Below the pieces are notes generated by a model. That model did not search any database and had not been told where the DNA came from. It saw only the letters and a program-made list of their open reading frames with translations. Positions 39,336 to 48,314 of a DNA stretch of 64,000 bases are shown here, piece by piece. Location of the stretch: assembly GCF_026274175.1 (NCBI RefSeq), contig NZ_JAPHNL010000057.1, positions 1-64,000 of the forward strand, in the 5' to 3' direction. Numbering within the stretch: position 1 is the stretch's first letter; each line of letters begins with the position of its first letter. Origin of the DNA: Streptomyces beihaiensis (lineage in GTDB: Bacteria; Actinomycetota; Actinomycetes; Streptomycetales; Streptomycetaceae). The translations under genes were made by a program, and so were the position numbers.

Positions 39336-42300
39336 TCACAGCAGGGCGGTGGCCTCCTCCGCGGTGAGGCCACCGCCCTCGGCGTACGCGCTCTCGTACG
39401 CGGCGTCGCCCAGCACCGCCCGCGCCCGTGCCTCGGCTCCGGCACGCCACTCGCGCTCCATGCGGGCCGGCACGTGCATGGGCGGCAGCGCCGCGTCGGC
39501 CGCGGCGACGAGCCGCGCCGCGAGGGCGGCGTCACCGTCCCCGGCACGCAGGACGAGCGCGCGGGCCGCGGTCAGCAGGTGCAGCGAGGCCAGGTGCGGG
39601 ACGATCACCAGGGCCAGCCTGTCGAGGGCCAGTTCCAGCGCGGCCCTCGCGTTGCGCAGAGCGGCCTCGGCGCGTCCGTCGAGCACGTCGATCAGCGCCT
39701 CGAACCCGGCGCTCATTCCGCGGAAGAAGACGAACTCCATGGCCTTGGACTCGCTGCGCATGAGGTCGAGTTGTTCTCGGGCCTCGGCGGTGCGGCCGCT
39801 GAGCGCGAGGTGGGTCAGGAGGAACATCCGGGCGGCCGGATGGGCCTCGTGGGTGTGCCGGTGCTCCGGGTCGAGGACCTCCCACAGCATGCGCTCGCCG
39901 CGCTCGGCGTGCCCCTCCTCGATGGCCACCTGGGCGAGCCGGACCTTGAGGATGGCGGCTTGGGCGTGGGCGCCCAGACTCTCGGCGGCCTCCTTGGCGC
40001 GGGTGTAGTCGTCGCCCGCCGCCGCGTACCGGCCCAGCCGCTCGTGGCACTCTCCGCGCGCGGACAACGCCTCGGCGACGCCCCACTCGTCGCCGAGCCG
40101 GGAGAACAGGGCGATCGACTCGTCGGCGTACGCGAGCCCGGCATCGGCGGACACGGCGGTGTTGGCGAGGACGTTGGCGCGCAGGTGCAGCGTGAGCGCG
40201 AGCTCCCACTCGTAGCCGAGGGCGCGGCAGGTGCGCACCGCTTCGTCGGTGAGCTCGCTCAGCCGGCCCGTGTCGCCGGACATCATGACCGCGTAGTACC
40301 AGAGGCTGCCGGGCGGCCGGCATGCCTGGGGCAGACCGGGATGGTAGGTCTCGGTGATGGCGCGCAGACGGGCCTGGCCCTCCTCGCTCTGCCACATGTC
40401 CACTTCCATGTCCATGTAGGCGAGCCGGGTGAGGTGGGCCTCGCGGCGGGCCTCGTCGAGGAGGTCGCCGGTGAGCGGCGGCGGGTTCTCGGTGCAACTG
40501 GTGTGCAGCGGTGGGGCGGGGCGTACGGGGCCCGCGAACGGGTCGGGGCCGAGCGCCCCGGCCTCCCGCGACCAGTTCCGCGCGTCGGTGCGCAGGCCCC
40601 GCATCTGCCAGAACCAGGAGAGCGACAGGACCAGGCAGAGCGCCTCCTGCTCGTCCCGGTCGGCGACGGCTCGGCGCAGGGCGCTGCGTACGTTCTCGTA
40701 GTCGCGCTCGATGCGGGCGATGGCGGCGCGTTGCCCGGCGCCGCGCAGCAACGGGTCCGTGGTGCGGACGAGTTCGCGGTAGTACGTGAGGTGGGCGCGC
40801 TCGGCGGCGGTGCGGTCGCCGGCCTCGGTGAGGCGGTCGGCGGCGTACTCGGCGACGGTCTCCAGGAGGCGGTAGCGCATCTCGCCGGGGCGGCCGGGGC
40901 GGTCGCTGTCGTCCGGCGCGGCGACGACGAGCGACTTGTCGACGAGGGAGCCGAGGGCTTCGAGGGTGTGGGGGCCGCAGACGGCTTCGGCGGCGGCGAG
41001 GTCGCAGCCCCCGCTGAAGACGGAGAGGCGGGCGAGGACGGCGCGTTCGGCGTCGTCGAGCAGGTCCCAGGACCAGTCGACCACCGCGCGGAGCGTCTGC
41101 TGGCGGGGCAGGGCGGTGCGGGCTCCGGAGGTGAGGAGGCGGAACCGGTCGTCGAGGCGGTCGGCGATCTGGCGCGGGGTGAGCATCCGCAGCCGGGCGG
41201 CGGCCAGCTCGATGGCGAGCGGGAGCCCGTCGAGGCGGCGGCAGATCTCGGCGACGGCGGCGGCCGTGGGCTCGTCCTGGGCCGGGTCGAATCCGGGGCG
41301 TACGGCGGCGCCGCGCTCGCCGAACAGCCGCAGGGCGTACGGCTCGGGCAGCGGCTCCACGGGGTGGAGGGACTCGCCGGGTACGCCGAGGGGTTCGCGG
41401 CTGGTGGCGAGGACGGTGACGCCGGGGCAGTGGGCGAGCAGGTGCTCGGCGAGGGCGGCCGCCGCGGTGACGACGTGCTCGCAGTTGTCGAGGACGAGCA
41501 GGAGGCGGCGGCCCGCGCAGTGCTCGACGAGGCGTACGAGGGGGTCGTCGCCGTGCCGTTCGCCCGCCACCCGCAGTTCCTCCGCGCCCGCGCCGCGCAG
41601 CACGGTCTCGCGGGCCCCGAGCGCGCCGAGGACGGCCTCGGGGACGGCGTCCGGGTCGGTGACCGGCGCGAGCTCGGCGAGCCAGACGCCGTCCGGCGCG
41701 GCACCGTCGCCGCTCCGGGCGAGCCCTTCGGCGGCTTCCTGGGAGAGCCGCGTCTTGCCCGCACCCCCCGGCCCCAGAAGGGTGACCAGACGGGCACGCC
41801 TGAGCTCGCCCCGAATGGCCTCCAGATCGGCACCGCGCCCCACGAAGGAGGTGAGGCGGGCACGGAGGTTGCCGGGGGGCGGGGTGGCTGGGGCGGCGAC
41901 GGGGCCGGGGGTGGCAGGCACGGAAGCGCCAGGCGTGGGGGCGGCAGGCGCGGAGGCGCCAGGCACGGGAGTGGCAGGCACGGAAGCGCCAGGCACGGGG
42001 GCGGCAGGCACGGAAGCGCCGCGATCGGGGGGCGCAGGCGCGAAGGCCGCAGATGTTGAAGCGGTGGGTGTGGGGGTGACGGGGTTCGGGGCGTCCGGTG
42101 TGGGCGGCCGCGCCGGGGTGTGCCTCGGCGGCACCGCCGCGCCGGGCAGCGGGCCGTTCGAGGCGGCGGCGCGGCTGCGCGCGCCTGTCAGGTCGTCGGA
42201 CGGGGCCAGCAACTGAGCGTGCAGGGAGCGTAGTTCCGGGCTCGGGTCCGTGCCGAGGGCGTCGGACAGGGTCGTGCGTATCCGGTCGTACGCCGCCAGG

Positions 42301-42920
42301 GCCTCCGCGGCGCGGCCCGCGTCGCGCAGGGCGCGCAGCCGGAGCGCCTGGAGCGGTTCGTCCAGCGGGTGCGCGTCGCACAGGGACGTCAGTTCGGGCA
42401 GCACCGCCTCCGCCCGGCCGAGCGCCACCTCGGCGGCGAGGCGGGCGCGGCGGGCGTCGAGGTGGCGGGCGTCCCAGCGGGCCGCTTCGGCGGTACGGTC
42501 GGGCAGGTCGGCGAGGGCGGGGCCCCGCCACAGGGCGAGCGCCTCGTCGAGCAGGGCGAGCGCCTTGCCCGGATCGCCGTCGTCGAGCGCCCGGACACCG
42601 TCGGAGGCGAGCCGGTCGAACCGGAAGAGGTCGACGTCGTCGGCCGTGGCCGTGAGCCGGTACGCGGAGTCGACCGACACGACCGCTCCCGCGCCCAGCG
42701 TCCGGCGTAGCCGGCCGACGAGGGCCTGCAACGCGCCCGGCACGTCGGCGGGCCGCCCGTCCGCGCCCCAGATCTCGTCGGCCAGGACCGCGCCCGGCAC
42801 GGCGCGTCCCGGCCGCAGCGCGAGGACGGTCAGCAGGGCGCGCAGCCTCGCCCCGCCGACGGGAACGGCCGTGCCGTCGTCGTGGAGTGCCTGGGTGATG
42901 CCGAGGATGCGGTAGCGCAC
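39336..42920 (-). CDS. AfsR/SARP-family transcriptional regulator with NB-ARC and TPR-like domains
   Basis: A 1194-residue regulator. Residues 1-95 are an OmpR-type winged helix (MRYRILGITQ with GTG start, LRALLTVLALRPGRAV), 96-245 a bacterial transcriptional activator domain (ALALLDEALALWRGPALADL, then AYDRIRTTLSDALG), then a Pro/Ala linker with a 10-residue tandem repeat, an NB-ARC ATPase (GPGGAGKTR near 381-389, LLLVLDNCEHV, GLPLAIELAAARL) and a C-terminal helical repeat region. SARPs activate secondary-metabolite and export genes by binding 11/22-base spaced repeats, such as those in front of the convergent ABC exporter. Confidence 0.93.
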   Translation of the reverse strand: MRYRILGITQALHDDGTAVPVGGARLRALLTVLALRPGRAVPGAVLADEIWGADGRPADVPGALQALVGRLRRTLGAGAVVSVDSAYRLTATADDVDLFRFDRLASDGVRALDDGDPGKALALLDEALALWRGPALADLPDRTAEAARWDARHLDARRARLAAEVALGRAEAVLPELTSLCDAHPLDEPLQALRLRALRDAGRAAEALAAYDRIRTTLSDALGTDPSPELRSLHAQLLAPSDDLTGARSRAAASNGPLPGAAVPPRHTPARPPTPDAPNPVTPTPTASTSAAFAPAPPDRGASVPAAPVPGASVPATPVPGASAPAAPTPGASVPATPGPVAAPATPPPGNLRARLTSFVGRGADLEAIRGELRRARLVTLLGPGGAGKTRLSQEAAEGLARSGDGAAPDGVWLAELAPVTDPDAVPEAVLGALGARETVLRGAGAEELRVAGERHGDDPLVRLVEHCAGRRLLLVLDNCEHVVTAAAALAEHLLAHCPGVTVLATSREPLGVPGESLHPVEPLPEPYALRLFGERGAAVRPGFDPAQDEPTAAAVAEICRRLDGLPLAIELAAARLRMLTPRQIADRLDDRFRLLTSGARTALPRQQTLRAVVDWSWDLLDDAERAVLARLSVFSGGCDLAAAEAVCGPHTLEALGSLVDKSLVVAAPDDSDRPGRPGEMRYRLLETVAEYAADRLTEAGDRTAAERAHLTYYRELVRTTDPLLRGAGQRAAIARIERDYENVRSALRRAVADRDEQEALCLVLSLSWFWQMRGLRTDARNWSREAGALGPDPFAGPVRPAPPLHTSCTENPPPLTGDLLDEARREAHLTRLAYMDMEVDMWQSEEGQARLRAITETYHPGLPQACRPPGSLWYYAVMMSGDTGRLSELTDEAVRTCRALGYEWELALTLHLRANVLANTAVSADAGLAYADESIALFSRLGDEWGVAEALSARGECHERLGRYAAAGDDYTRAKEAAESLGAHAQAAILKVRLAQVAIEEGHAERGERMLWEVLDPEHRHTHEAHPAARMFLLTHLALSGRTAEAREQLDLMRSESKAMEFVFFRGMSAGFEALIDVLDGRAEAALRNARAALELALDRLALVIVPHLASLHLLTAARALVLRAGDGDAALAARLVAAADAALPPMHVPARMEREWRAGAEARARAVLGDAAYESAYAEGGGLTAEEATALL
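41911..42030. repeat. four 30-bp tandem repeats in the SARP linker
   Basis: Units 41911-41940, 41941-41970, 41971-42000 and 42001-42030 encode the decapeptide VPGASVPATP and variants. The frame is kept, so copy number only changes linker length between BTAD and NB-ARC. Confidence 0.92.
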
Positions 42921-43062
42921 GGGCCCATTGTCCCCGAGGGGTCGGGAGAGCGGGCGGCGGCGCGAGGAACTCGCCCCTCGCCCGACACGTTTCCCGCTAC
43001 GGCGGGTACGTTCAGTGGCGCTGTCCCCGTCCCTCACCCCCGTCACCCCAGGAGCCCCGTCC

Positions 43063-43863
43063 ATGATCACCGCCCCGTCCCGTCGCGGTCGCACCGGCGG
43101 CGGCCACAACAGGATCAGCCCCGTCTTCCTCGGCATCGCCGCGGTCACGGCCGTGTCCGGCTGGGCGGTGTGGGCGGGCTTCGCCTCGCAGCCCGGCCTC
43201 GCCGTCTTCCTGTTCGTGACGGGCGCGTGGATCGTCTCGCTCTGTCTGCACGAGTACGCGCACGCGCGCACCGCCCTGCACAGCGGCGACATCTCGATCG
43301 GCGCGAAGGGCTATCTGACCCTGAACCCGCTCGCGTACACGCACGCGATGCTCAGCATCGTGCTCCCGGTCCTTTTCGTGATCATGGGCGGGATCGGTCT
43401 GCCCGGCGGCGCCGTCTTCATCGAGCGGAACCGGATCCGGGGCCGCTGGAGGCACAGCCTGATCTCGGCGGCGGGACCGCTGACGAACGTGCTGTTCGCG
43501 ATCGTGTGCACGGCCCCGTTCTGGCTGCACGCGCTCGACGGGGTGCCCGCCGTGTTCCGCTTCGCGCTCGGATTCCTCGCGCTGTTGCAGGTGTCGGCGG
43601 CGATCCTGAACTTCCTGCCGGTGCCGGGGCTCGACGGGTACGGGGTGATCGAACCCTGGCTGTCGCACGGTGTCCGCCGCCAGGTGGAGCCGTTCGCGCC
43701 GTTCGGGCTGCTCGCCGTCTTCGCGTTCCTGTGGATCCCGTCGGTCAACCAGTGGTTCTTCGACCTGGTCCACGCGGTGCTGCGCGATCTGGGCGTCAGC
43801 GACTGGGACACGTACTGGGGGCAGCAGTTCTACCGGTTCTGGCAGGGCACGCCGCAGGTCTGA
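43063..43863 (+). CDS. M50-family site-2 protease-like membrane protein
   Basis: A 266-residue membrane metalloprotease. HEYAHA in helix 2 is the HExxH zinc motif, AAGPLTN and LPVPGLDGYGVIEPW supply the conserved NPDG-like third ligand region. About six helices. Such proteases cut membrane substrates, but many Streptomyces members have no known target. AGGAG precedes ATG 43063. Divergent from the SARP gene. Confidence 0.9.
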   Translation: MITAPSRRGRTGGGHNRISPVFLGIAAVTAVSGWAVWAGFASQPGLAVFLFVTGAWIVSLCLHEYAHARTALHSGDISIGAKGYLTLNPLAYTHAMLSIVLPVLFVIMGGIGLPGGAVFIERNRIRGRWRHSLISAAGPLTNVLFAIVCTAPFWLHALDGVPAVFRFALGFLALLQVSAAILNFLPVPGLDGYGVIEPWLSHGVRRQVEPFAPFGLLAVFAFLWIPSVNQWFFDLVHAVLRDLGVSDWDTYWGQQFYRFWQGTPQV

Positions 43864-43928
43864 CGGGGAGGTCTGACGGGGAGGTCTGGCGCCGCAGGTC
43901 TGGCGCCGCAGGTCTGGCGCCGCGGGTC
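43861..43928. repeat. short tandem repeats after the protease gene
   Basis: TGACGGGGAGGTC occurs twice, then TGGCGCCGCAGGTC three times (last copy with one change). The first copy holds the protease stop codon. Confidence 0.85.
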
Positions 43929-43946
43929 TGGGGCGGCTTCGCCGGG

Positions 43947-44132
43947 CTAGGCGGGCCTGTGCGCCGCCTTCTCGGACTTCGCCTTGCGCGCGTAGAACCA
44001 GGTCATGTTCGACGTGACGCCCGCGATCAGCACCCACACGATCCCCAGGAAACTGCCCTGTACGAAGGAGACCACCGCCGCCACGACGGCCAGGACGCAC
44101 AGGACGAGGGCGAAGAGAGCGATGCGGGGCAT
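43947..44132 (-). CDS. small two-pass membrane protein
   Basis: A 61-residue protein with two hydrophobic segments (IALFALVLCVLAVVAAVVSF and SFLGIVWVLIAGVTSN) and a basic Lys/Arg tail. ATG 44132 has GGAG nine bases upstream. Function unknown; the type is common in Streptomyces. Confidence 0.75.
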   Translation of the reverse strand: MPRIALFALVLCVLAVVAAVVSFVQGSFLGIVWVLIAGVTSNMTWFYARKAKSEKAAHRPA

Positions 44133-44270
44133 GGGGGGCGGCTCCAATACGGCACGGCGGTGCGGCGGTGATACGCCGGTGTTCGCCGACCAGTGTCCCC
44201 CATGCCCCCGCCGGGCCCCGAACGGACCCCGGACGTCGTCATGGGCCGGTCGTACGTACGCGCCCGCCCG

Positions 44271-44987
44271 TCACACGTCCGTGATCCGCAGGCCCGCGTG
44301 GGCCTTGTAGCGGCGGTTCACCGAGATCAGGTTCGCGACCAGCGACTCGACCTGGTGGGCGTTCCTGAGCCGACCCGCGAAGACGCCCCGCATGCCGGGG
44401 ATGCGGGCGGCGAGCGCCTGCACGATGTCCGTGTCCGCGCGGCTCTCGCCGAGCACCATCACGTCCGTGTCGATCTCGTCGATCTCCGGATCGGCGAGCA
44501 GCACGGCGGACAGGTGGTGGAAGGCGGCGGTGACACGCGCGTCCGGGAGCAGGGCCGCGGCCTGCTGCGCGGCGCTGCCCTCCTCGGGCTTGAGCGCGTA
44601 CGCGCCCTTCTTGTCGAAGCCGAGCGGGTTGACGCAGTCGACGACCAGTTTGCCGGACAGCTCGTCGCGCAGGGCGTCCAGCGTCGCCCCGTGCCCCTCC
44701 CAGGGCACGGCCACGATCACGATGTCGCTGCGCCGCGCGCACTCGGCGTTGTCGGCGCCCTCGATGCCCAGGCCGAGTTCGTCCGCCGCCGCCTGAGCGC
44801 GCTCGGCGGCGCGGGAGCCGATGATCACCTTCTGGCCCGCGCGGGCGAACCGGTAGGCGAGGCCCTTGCCCTGGGGGCCGGTGCCGCCGAGCACGCCGAC
44901 CACGAGACCGGACACGTCCGGGAGGTCCCAGGGGTCCTTCGCCGGGGCCTTCGCGGGGGCCTGCTGGGTGCTTTCAGTAGAGGTCAT
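44271..44987 (-). CDS. npdG: NADPH-dependent F420 reductase
   Basis: A 238-residue enzyme that moves hydride between NADPH and coenzyme F420, a deazaflavin used widely by actinobacteria. The Rossmann motif GVLGGTGPQGKGLAYRFARA near residues 31-50, SRAAERAQ, and VIVAVPWEGH and VVDCVNPLGFDKKGAY near 108-130 are typical. Normal length. A strong upstream site is not seen. Alone in the unit. Confidence 0.93.
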   Translation of the reverse strand: MTSTESTQQAPAKAPAKDPWDLPDVSGLVVGVLGGTGPQGKGLAYRFARAGQKVIIGSRAAERAQAAADELGLGIEGADNAECARRSDIVIVAVPWEGHGATLDALRDELSGKLVVDCVNPLGFDKKGAYALKPEEGSAAQQAAALLPDARVTAAFHHLSAVLLADPEIDEIDTDVMVLGESRADTDIVQALAARIPGMRGVFAGRLRNAHQVESLVANLISVNRRYKAHAGLRITDV

Positions 44988-45376
44988 GCGGTGACTTTAG
45001 TCGGCCCCGTTCAGGCGGAGTTCGGGCGGAGTTCGGGCGAACTCGCCGGGACCCGGTGGCCGAGTCCACCTGGTCGGGCACGCCCGAGCCGGCGCCGACG
45101 CCGCACGCGGCGTGGCGCGGAGAGCGTCGCCGGGGCAAGGCGCGGCACCCGGTCACTACGGCCGCAGCCGGGGCGTATGCGGCGCCGCCCGTCTCCGCCC
45201 GGGGGGAGGCGGGGCGGCGCCGCCCCCCGGGACCAGCCGTCCGGGACCAGCCGCCCCGGCGGGCGGACCGGCTGACGGCGCCGCCGCCGAGGAGGTGGTC
45301 GATCACGGAGGGAGGGCGATCCCCGGGAACCGCGCGCGGCCACGACTGACCCGCGGCCGACGAGGACGCCCGGCCA
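44988..45376. other. 389-base intergenic stretch upstream of npdG
   Basis: Very GC-rich, with open frames on both strands that look like artefacts. It starts with three direct repeats of GGCGGAGTTCG-like sequence (45010-45045). The npdG promoter must be here. No gene is called. Confidence 0.5.
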
Positions 45377-45619
45377 CTACGGCGCCTGGTCGCCGTCCTG
45401 GCCGCGCCCCGACGTGTCGTCGTTCCAGCGCGGGTCGTTCTCCCATTCGAGGTTCCGTTCGCGCGCGGTCTCCATCGCGTGTTCCGCCTCCGCGCGGGAC
45501 GCGTACGGACCGAACCGGTCCTTGGAGGGGCACTCGGGGCCCTCCTCGGCCTTGTGGTGCTTCAGGCAGTAGAACCACTCGCCGGGCTTGCCTACGGTCC
45601 GCTTCTTGAACAGGGCCAC
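45377..45619 (-). CDS. conserved hypothetical protein
   Basis: An 80-residue protein (ALFKKRTVGKPGEWFYCLKH, HKAEEGPECPSKDRFGPYAS, RAEAEHAMETARERN), with the aspect of a small conserved actinobacterial protein with a Cys/His pair. GTG 45619 is chosen for the AGGAG seven bases upstream; ATG 45652 would add 11 residues. Divergent from map with 66 bases between. Confidence 0.7.
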   Translation of the reverse strand: MALFKKRTVGKPGEWFYCLKHHKAEEGPECPSKDRFGPYASRAEAEHAMETARERNLEWENDPRWNDDTSGRGQDGDQAP

Positions 45620-45685
45620 GGCCCGCTCCTCTCCTGAGGTCGTCAGGGCCATGCTCCCCCACCGGCGCTCGTTACACTCGCTGGC

Positions 45686-46549
45686 ATGTCCGCCCAGTCG
45701 CAGTCACTGCTCGTGCCGGGGGAGATCTCCCCCACCCGTTCCGTTCCCGGTGCCATCCGGCGCCCCGAGTACGTCGGCAAGCCCGCGCCGACCCCGTACA
45801 AGGGACCCGAGGTGCAGACCCCGGAGACGATCGAGGCGATGCGGATCGCCGGACGGATCGCGGCGCAGGCCATGGCCGAGGCCGCGAAGGCCATCGCGCC
45901 GGGTGTCACGACGGACGAGCTGGACCGGATCGCCCACGCGTACATGTGCGACCACGGCGCCTACCCGTCCACGCTCGGCTACCGCGGCTTCCCGAAATCG
46001 CTGTGCACGAGCGTCAACGAGGTCATCTGCCACGGCATCCCGGACTCCACGGTGCTGCGCGACGGCGACATCATCAACCTCGACGTGACGGCGTACATCG
46101 GCGGCGTGCACGGCGACAACAACGCCACGTACCTCGTCGGCGAGGTCGACGAGGAGTCGAAGCTGCTCGTCGAGCGGACCCGCGAGTCCCTCGCCCGCGC
46201 CATCAAGGCCGTGAAGCCGGGCCGCCAGATCAACATCATCGGCCGGGTCATCGAGTCGTACGCCAAGCGCTTCGGGTACGGGGTCGTACGGGACTTCACC
46301 GGGCACGGCATCAACACGTCGTTCCACAGCGGCCTGATCGTCCCGCACTACGACTCGCCGCACGCGACGACCGTGATGCAGCCCGGCATGACGTTCACGA
46401 TCGAGCCGATGCTGACCCTCGGCACGTATGAATACGACATGTGGGACGACGGATGGACCGTCGTGACCAAGGACCGTAAGCGGACGGCGCAGTTCGAGCA
46501 CACGCTCGTCGTCACCGACAGCGGCGCGGAGATCCTGACGCTGCCCTGA
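45686..46549 (+). CDS. map: methionine aminopeptidase type I
   Basis: A 287-residue metallopeptidase that removes the first Met from new proteins. Metal ligands are in [19 protein letters not shown] (two Asp), GHGI (His), TIEPML (Glu) and AQFEHTLVV (Glu). The [11 protein letters not shown] substrate loop is intact. The N-terminal ~40 residues, with PxxPxx segments, are an extension usual in actinobacterial MetAP1c. Ends before an 11-bp terminator. Confidence 0.96.
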   Translation: MSAQSQSLLVPGEISPTRSVPGAIRRPEYVGKPAPTPYKGPEVQTPETIEAMRIAGRIAAQAMAEAAKAIAPGVTTDELDRIAHAYMCDHGAYPSTLGYRGFPKSLCTSVNEVICHGIPDSTVLRDGDIINLDVTAYIGGVHGDNNATYLVGEVDEESKLLVERTRESLARAIKAVKPGRQINIIGRVIESYAKRFGYGVVRDFTGHGINTSFHSGLIVPHYDSPHATTVMQPGMTFTIEPMLTLGTYEYDMWDDGWTVVTKDRKRTAQFEHTLVVTDSGAEILTLP

Positions 46550-46580
46550 CCCCTCCCCTCCCCTCCCCTCCCCCGGCGTA

Positions 46581-46622
46581 CGCGAAGCCCGTCCCTCCTT
46601 CCTTCGAGGGGCGGGCTTCGCG
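46581..46622 (+). terminator. map terminator
   Basis: CGCGAAGCCCG (46581-46591) and CGGGCTTCGCG (46612-46622), extended by CCCTC/GAGGG inside, form a long stem with a short loop. Confidence 0.88.
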
Positions 46623-46630
46623 CTGTTCGG

Positions 46631-46669
46631 TGCTCCGCGTCCGTGCTCCGCGTCCGTGCTCCGCGTCCC
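46631..46669. repeat. three 13-bp tandem repeats
   Basis: TGCTCCGCGTCCG is repeated three times (the last with one change) between the map terminator and the heme oxygenase promoter. Confidence 0.9.
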
Positions 46670-46686
46670 GTGTGCGGAAGTTTTTG

Positions 46687-46736
46687 CCGACAACCTGTCG
46701 GGAAACGGGTAAGCTCTTTTACCGACAGACCGTCGG
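46687..46736 (+). promoter_or_regulatory. two matching palindromes upstream of heme oxygenase
   Basis: CCGACAACCTGTCGG (46687-46701) and CCGACAGACCGTCGG (46722-46736) are 15-base dyads, each flanked by TTTT and AAA on the outside, with starts 35 bases apart. They sit 38-87 bases before the heme oxygenase ATG. Probable operator pair for a dimeric regulator of the gene; the regulator is not known. The hexamer TGTCGG is also the unit of the repeats at 37325-37395. Confidence 0.75.
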
Positions 46737-46773
46737 AAAACCAAGACGGGAAACCAAGAGAGGTCCTTTCCCC

Positions 46774-47424
46774 ATGGACACCCCGTTCTCCACGCTCATC
46801 CGCACCGCGTCGCACGCACAGCACACCGAGGCCGAGACCTCGACGTTCATGAGCGACCTGCTGGGCGGCGCGCTGGGCGTGGACGCGTACGCCCGCTACA
46901 CCGAGCAGCTGTGGTTCGTGTACCGGGCGCTGGAGGACGCGGCGGAGCGACTCGCCGACGACCCGGTCGCCGGGCCCTTCATCCGGCCGGAGCTGCTGCG
47001 CGTGCCCGAGCTGGAGCGCGACCTCGCGCATCTGCGGGGCGCGGACTGGCGGGAGACGGTGTCGGCGCTGCCCGCGACGCGGGTGTACGCGGACCGGGTC
47101 GCGCACTGCGCGGCGTCCTGGCCGGGCGGCTATGTGGCGCACCACTACACCCGTTACCTGGGCGACCTGTCCGGCGGCCAGATCATCCGCGACAAGGCGG
47201 AGCGGACGTGGGGGTTCGCGCGCAAGGGCGACGGGGTGCGGTTCTACGTCTTCGAGGGCGTGGGCAACCCGGCGGCGTTCAAGCGGAGTTACCGCGAGCT
47301 GCTCGACGGGATCGGCGTCGACGAGCTGGAGAAGCAGCGCGTCGTGGCGGAGTGCAAGCGGGCCTTCGCCCTGAACACCGATGTGTTCAGGGCGCTGGGC
47401 GAGGAGTTCCGGCCGGCCGCGTAG
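46774..47424 (+). CDS. heme oxygenase (biliverdin-producing)
   Basis: A 216-residue helical enzyme that opens heme to biliverdin, CO and iron, like HmuO of Corynebacterium. The proximal heme ligand is His in ASHAQHTEAE near residues 12-21, and YLGDLSGGQ near 129-137 is the conserved distal helix. GAGAGG precedes the ATG. Iron release fits the efe iron uptake operon close by. Confidence 0.93.
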   Translation: MDTPFSTLIRTASHAQHTEAETSTFMSDLLGGALGVDAYARYTEQLWFVYRALEDAAERLADDPVAGPFIRPELLRVPELERDLAHLRGADWRETVSALPATRVYADRVAHCAASWPGGYVAHHYTRYLGDLSGGQIIRDKAERTWGFARKGDGVRFYVFEGVGNPAAFKRSYRELLDGIGVDELEKQRVVAECKRAFALNTDVFRALGEEFRPAA

Positions 47425-48166
47425 ACGCTGATCGGCCGAGCCGCACCCGGCCGCCGACCTCGATCAGCCCGTCCGGCTGCGGGGCCGTCAGGAGCTGCGA
47501 GCCGCGCCCCTGGCGGACGTTGAGGGCGCGGCCCAGCTCGTGCGTCAGGAGCAGCGCCGCCGCCCCGGTCGCCTCGTCCTCCACGATGCCGTCGTCGCGG
47601 CCGGGGAAGCCGCGGGCCCGCACCCGGCCCGCCGCCTCGTCCTCCCACGCCCACGCGTAGATCCACTCCCCCGGGGCGGGTACCGCCAGCGCGTCCACCT
47701 CGGCGGCGGACCCGTACTGCCGCAGGGTGCGCGGCGGCGCCCACTCGGGGCGCGCCTCGATCCAGCTGAACTCGCCGTCGAGCCGGGCCCCGACGACGCC
47801 CGCGGGCACGACGAGTTCGGGCACGTCGAGCAGCCAGGCCGTGCCGACGCAGGGATGCCCGGCGAACGGGAGGCGCAGGGTCGGCGTGTAGATGTCGATC
47901 GCACCGCGCTCGGGATCGTCGACGAACACGGTCTCGCTGAAGCCGAGTCTGCCCGCGAAGGCCTGACGGTCGGTCCGGTCCGGCATGCGCGAGCCGTCGC
48001 GGACGACCCCGAGCTCGTTGCCGTACCGGCCGTCGGGGCCACAGAAGACGGCCAGCACGTCGTACTCGGCCAGTACGCCGGTCCCGGCCCAGGTCCTCGC
48101 CCCGGCCTCGGTCCCGACCTCGGTCTCGGTCCCGACCTCGGTCTCGGTCTCGGTGACGTCGTTCAC
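47387..48166 (-). CDS. PhzF-family isomerase/epimerase-like protein
   Basis: A 259-residue protein of the diaminopimelate-epimerase-like PhzF fold, with GFSETVFVDDP, LPFAGHPCVGTAWLL near residues 98-112 and EDEATGAAALLL near 195-206. Reaction and substrate are unknown. The N-terminal 25 residues are encoded by a short tandem repeat (ETEVGT). Its last 38 bases overlap the end of the heme oxygenase gene (convergent). Confidence 0.85.
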   Translation of the reverse strand: MNDVTETETEVGTETEVGTEAGARTWAGTGVLAEYDVLAVFCGPDGRYGNELGVVRDGSRMPDRTDRQAFAGRLGFSETVFVDDPERGAIDIYTPTLRLPFAGHPCVGTAWLLDVPELVVPAGVVGARLDGEFSWIEARPEWAPPRTLRQYGSAAEVDALAVPAPGEWIYAWAWEDEAAGRVRARGFPGRDDGIVEDEATGAAALLLTHELGRALNVRQGRGSQLLTAPQPDGLIEVGGRVRLGRSASTRPAGTPRPAP

Positions 48167-48251
48167 CGGGGCAGTGAACCACGCACCGCCGCGGCCCCGC
48201 CGCCGGTGCGGACTCGGATGAGAGGTGAATCACGACCCCAGTGGGCAGTAC

Positions 48252-48286
48252 TTAGGCAAGCCTCATATAAGTTAGGTTCGCCTAAA
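48252..48286 (+). promoter_or_regulatory. two DmdR/IdeR-type iron boxes
   Basis: TTAGGCAAGCCTCATAT (48252-48268) and TTAGGTTCGCCTAAA (48272-48286) match the TTAGG-N-CCTAA core of the actinobacterial iron box, 29-63 bases before efeO. They indicate repression by an iron-bound DtxR-family protein and induction on iron shortage. Confidence 0.9.
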
Positions 48287-48314
48287 TAAAGCTGTGTACC
48301 TACCGGGAGCCCGC

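Noticed and set aside
38554-40008. Plus-strand frame continuing from the ABC permease into the SARP gene
   Set aside because: Low-complexity shadow; no start site or domain.
42389-42531. Long alternative frames across the SARP gene (up to 999 codons)
   Set aside because: Arg/Pro/Ala-biased products typical of out-of-frame reads in 72% GC DNA; the SARP frame has clear domains.
45011-45349. Arg/Pro-r ich frames upstream of npdG
   Set aside because: No ribosome site, no family resemblance, composition of a shadow frame.
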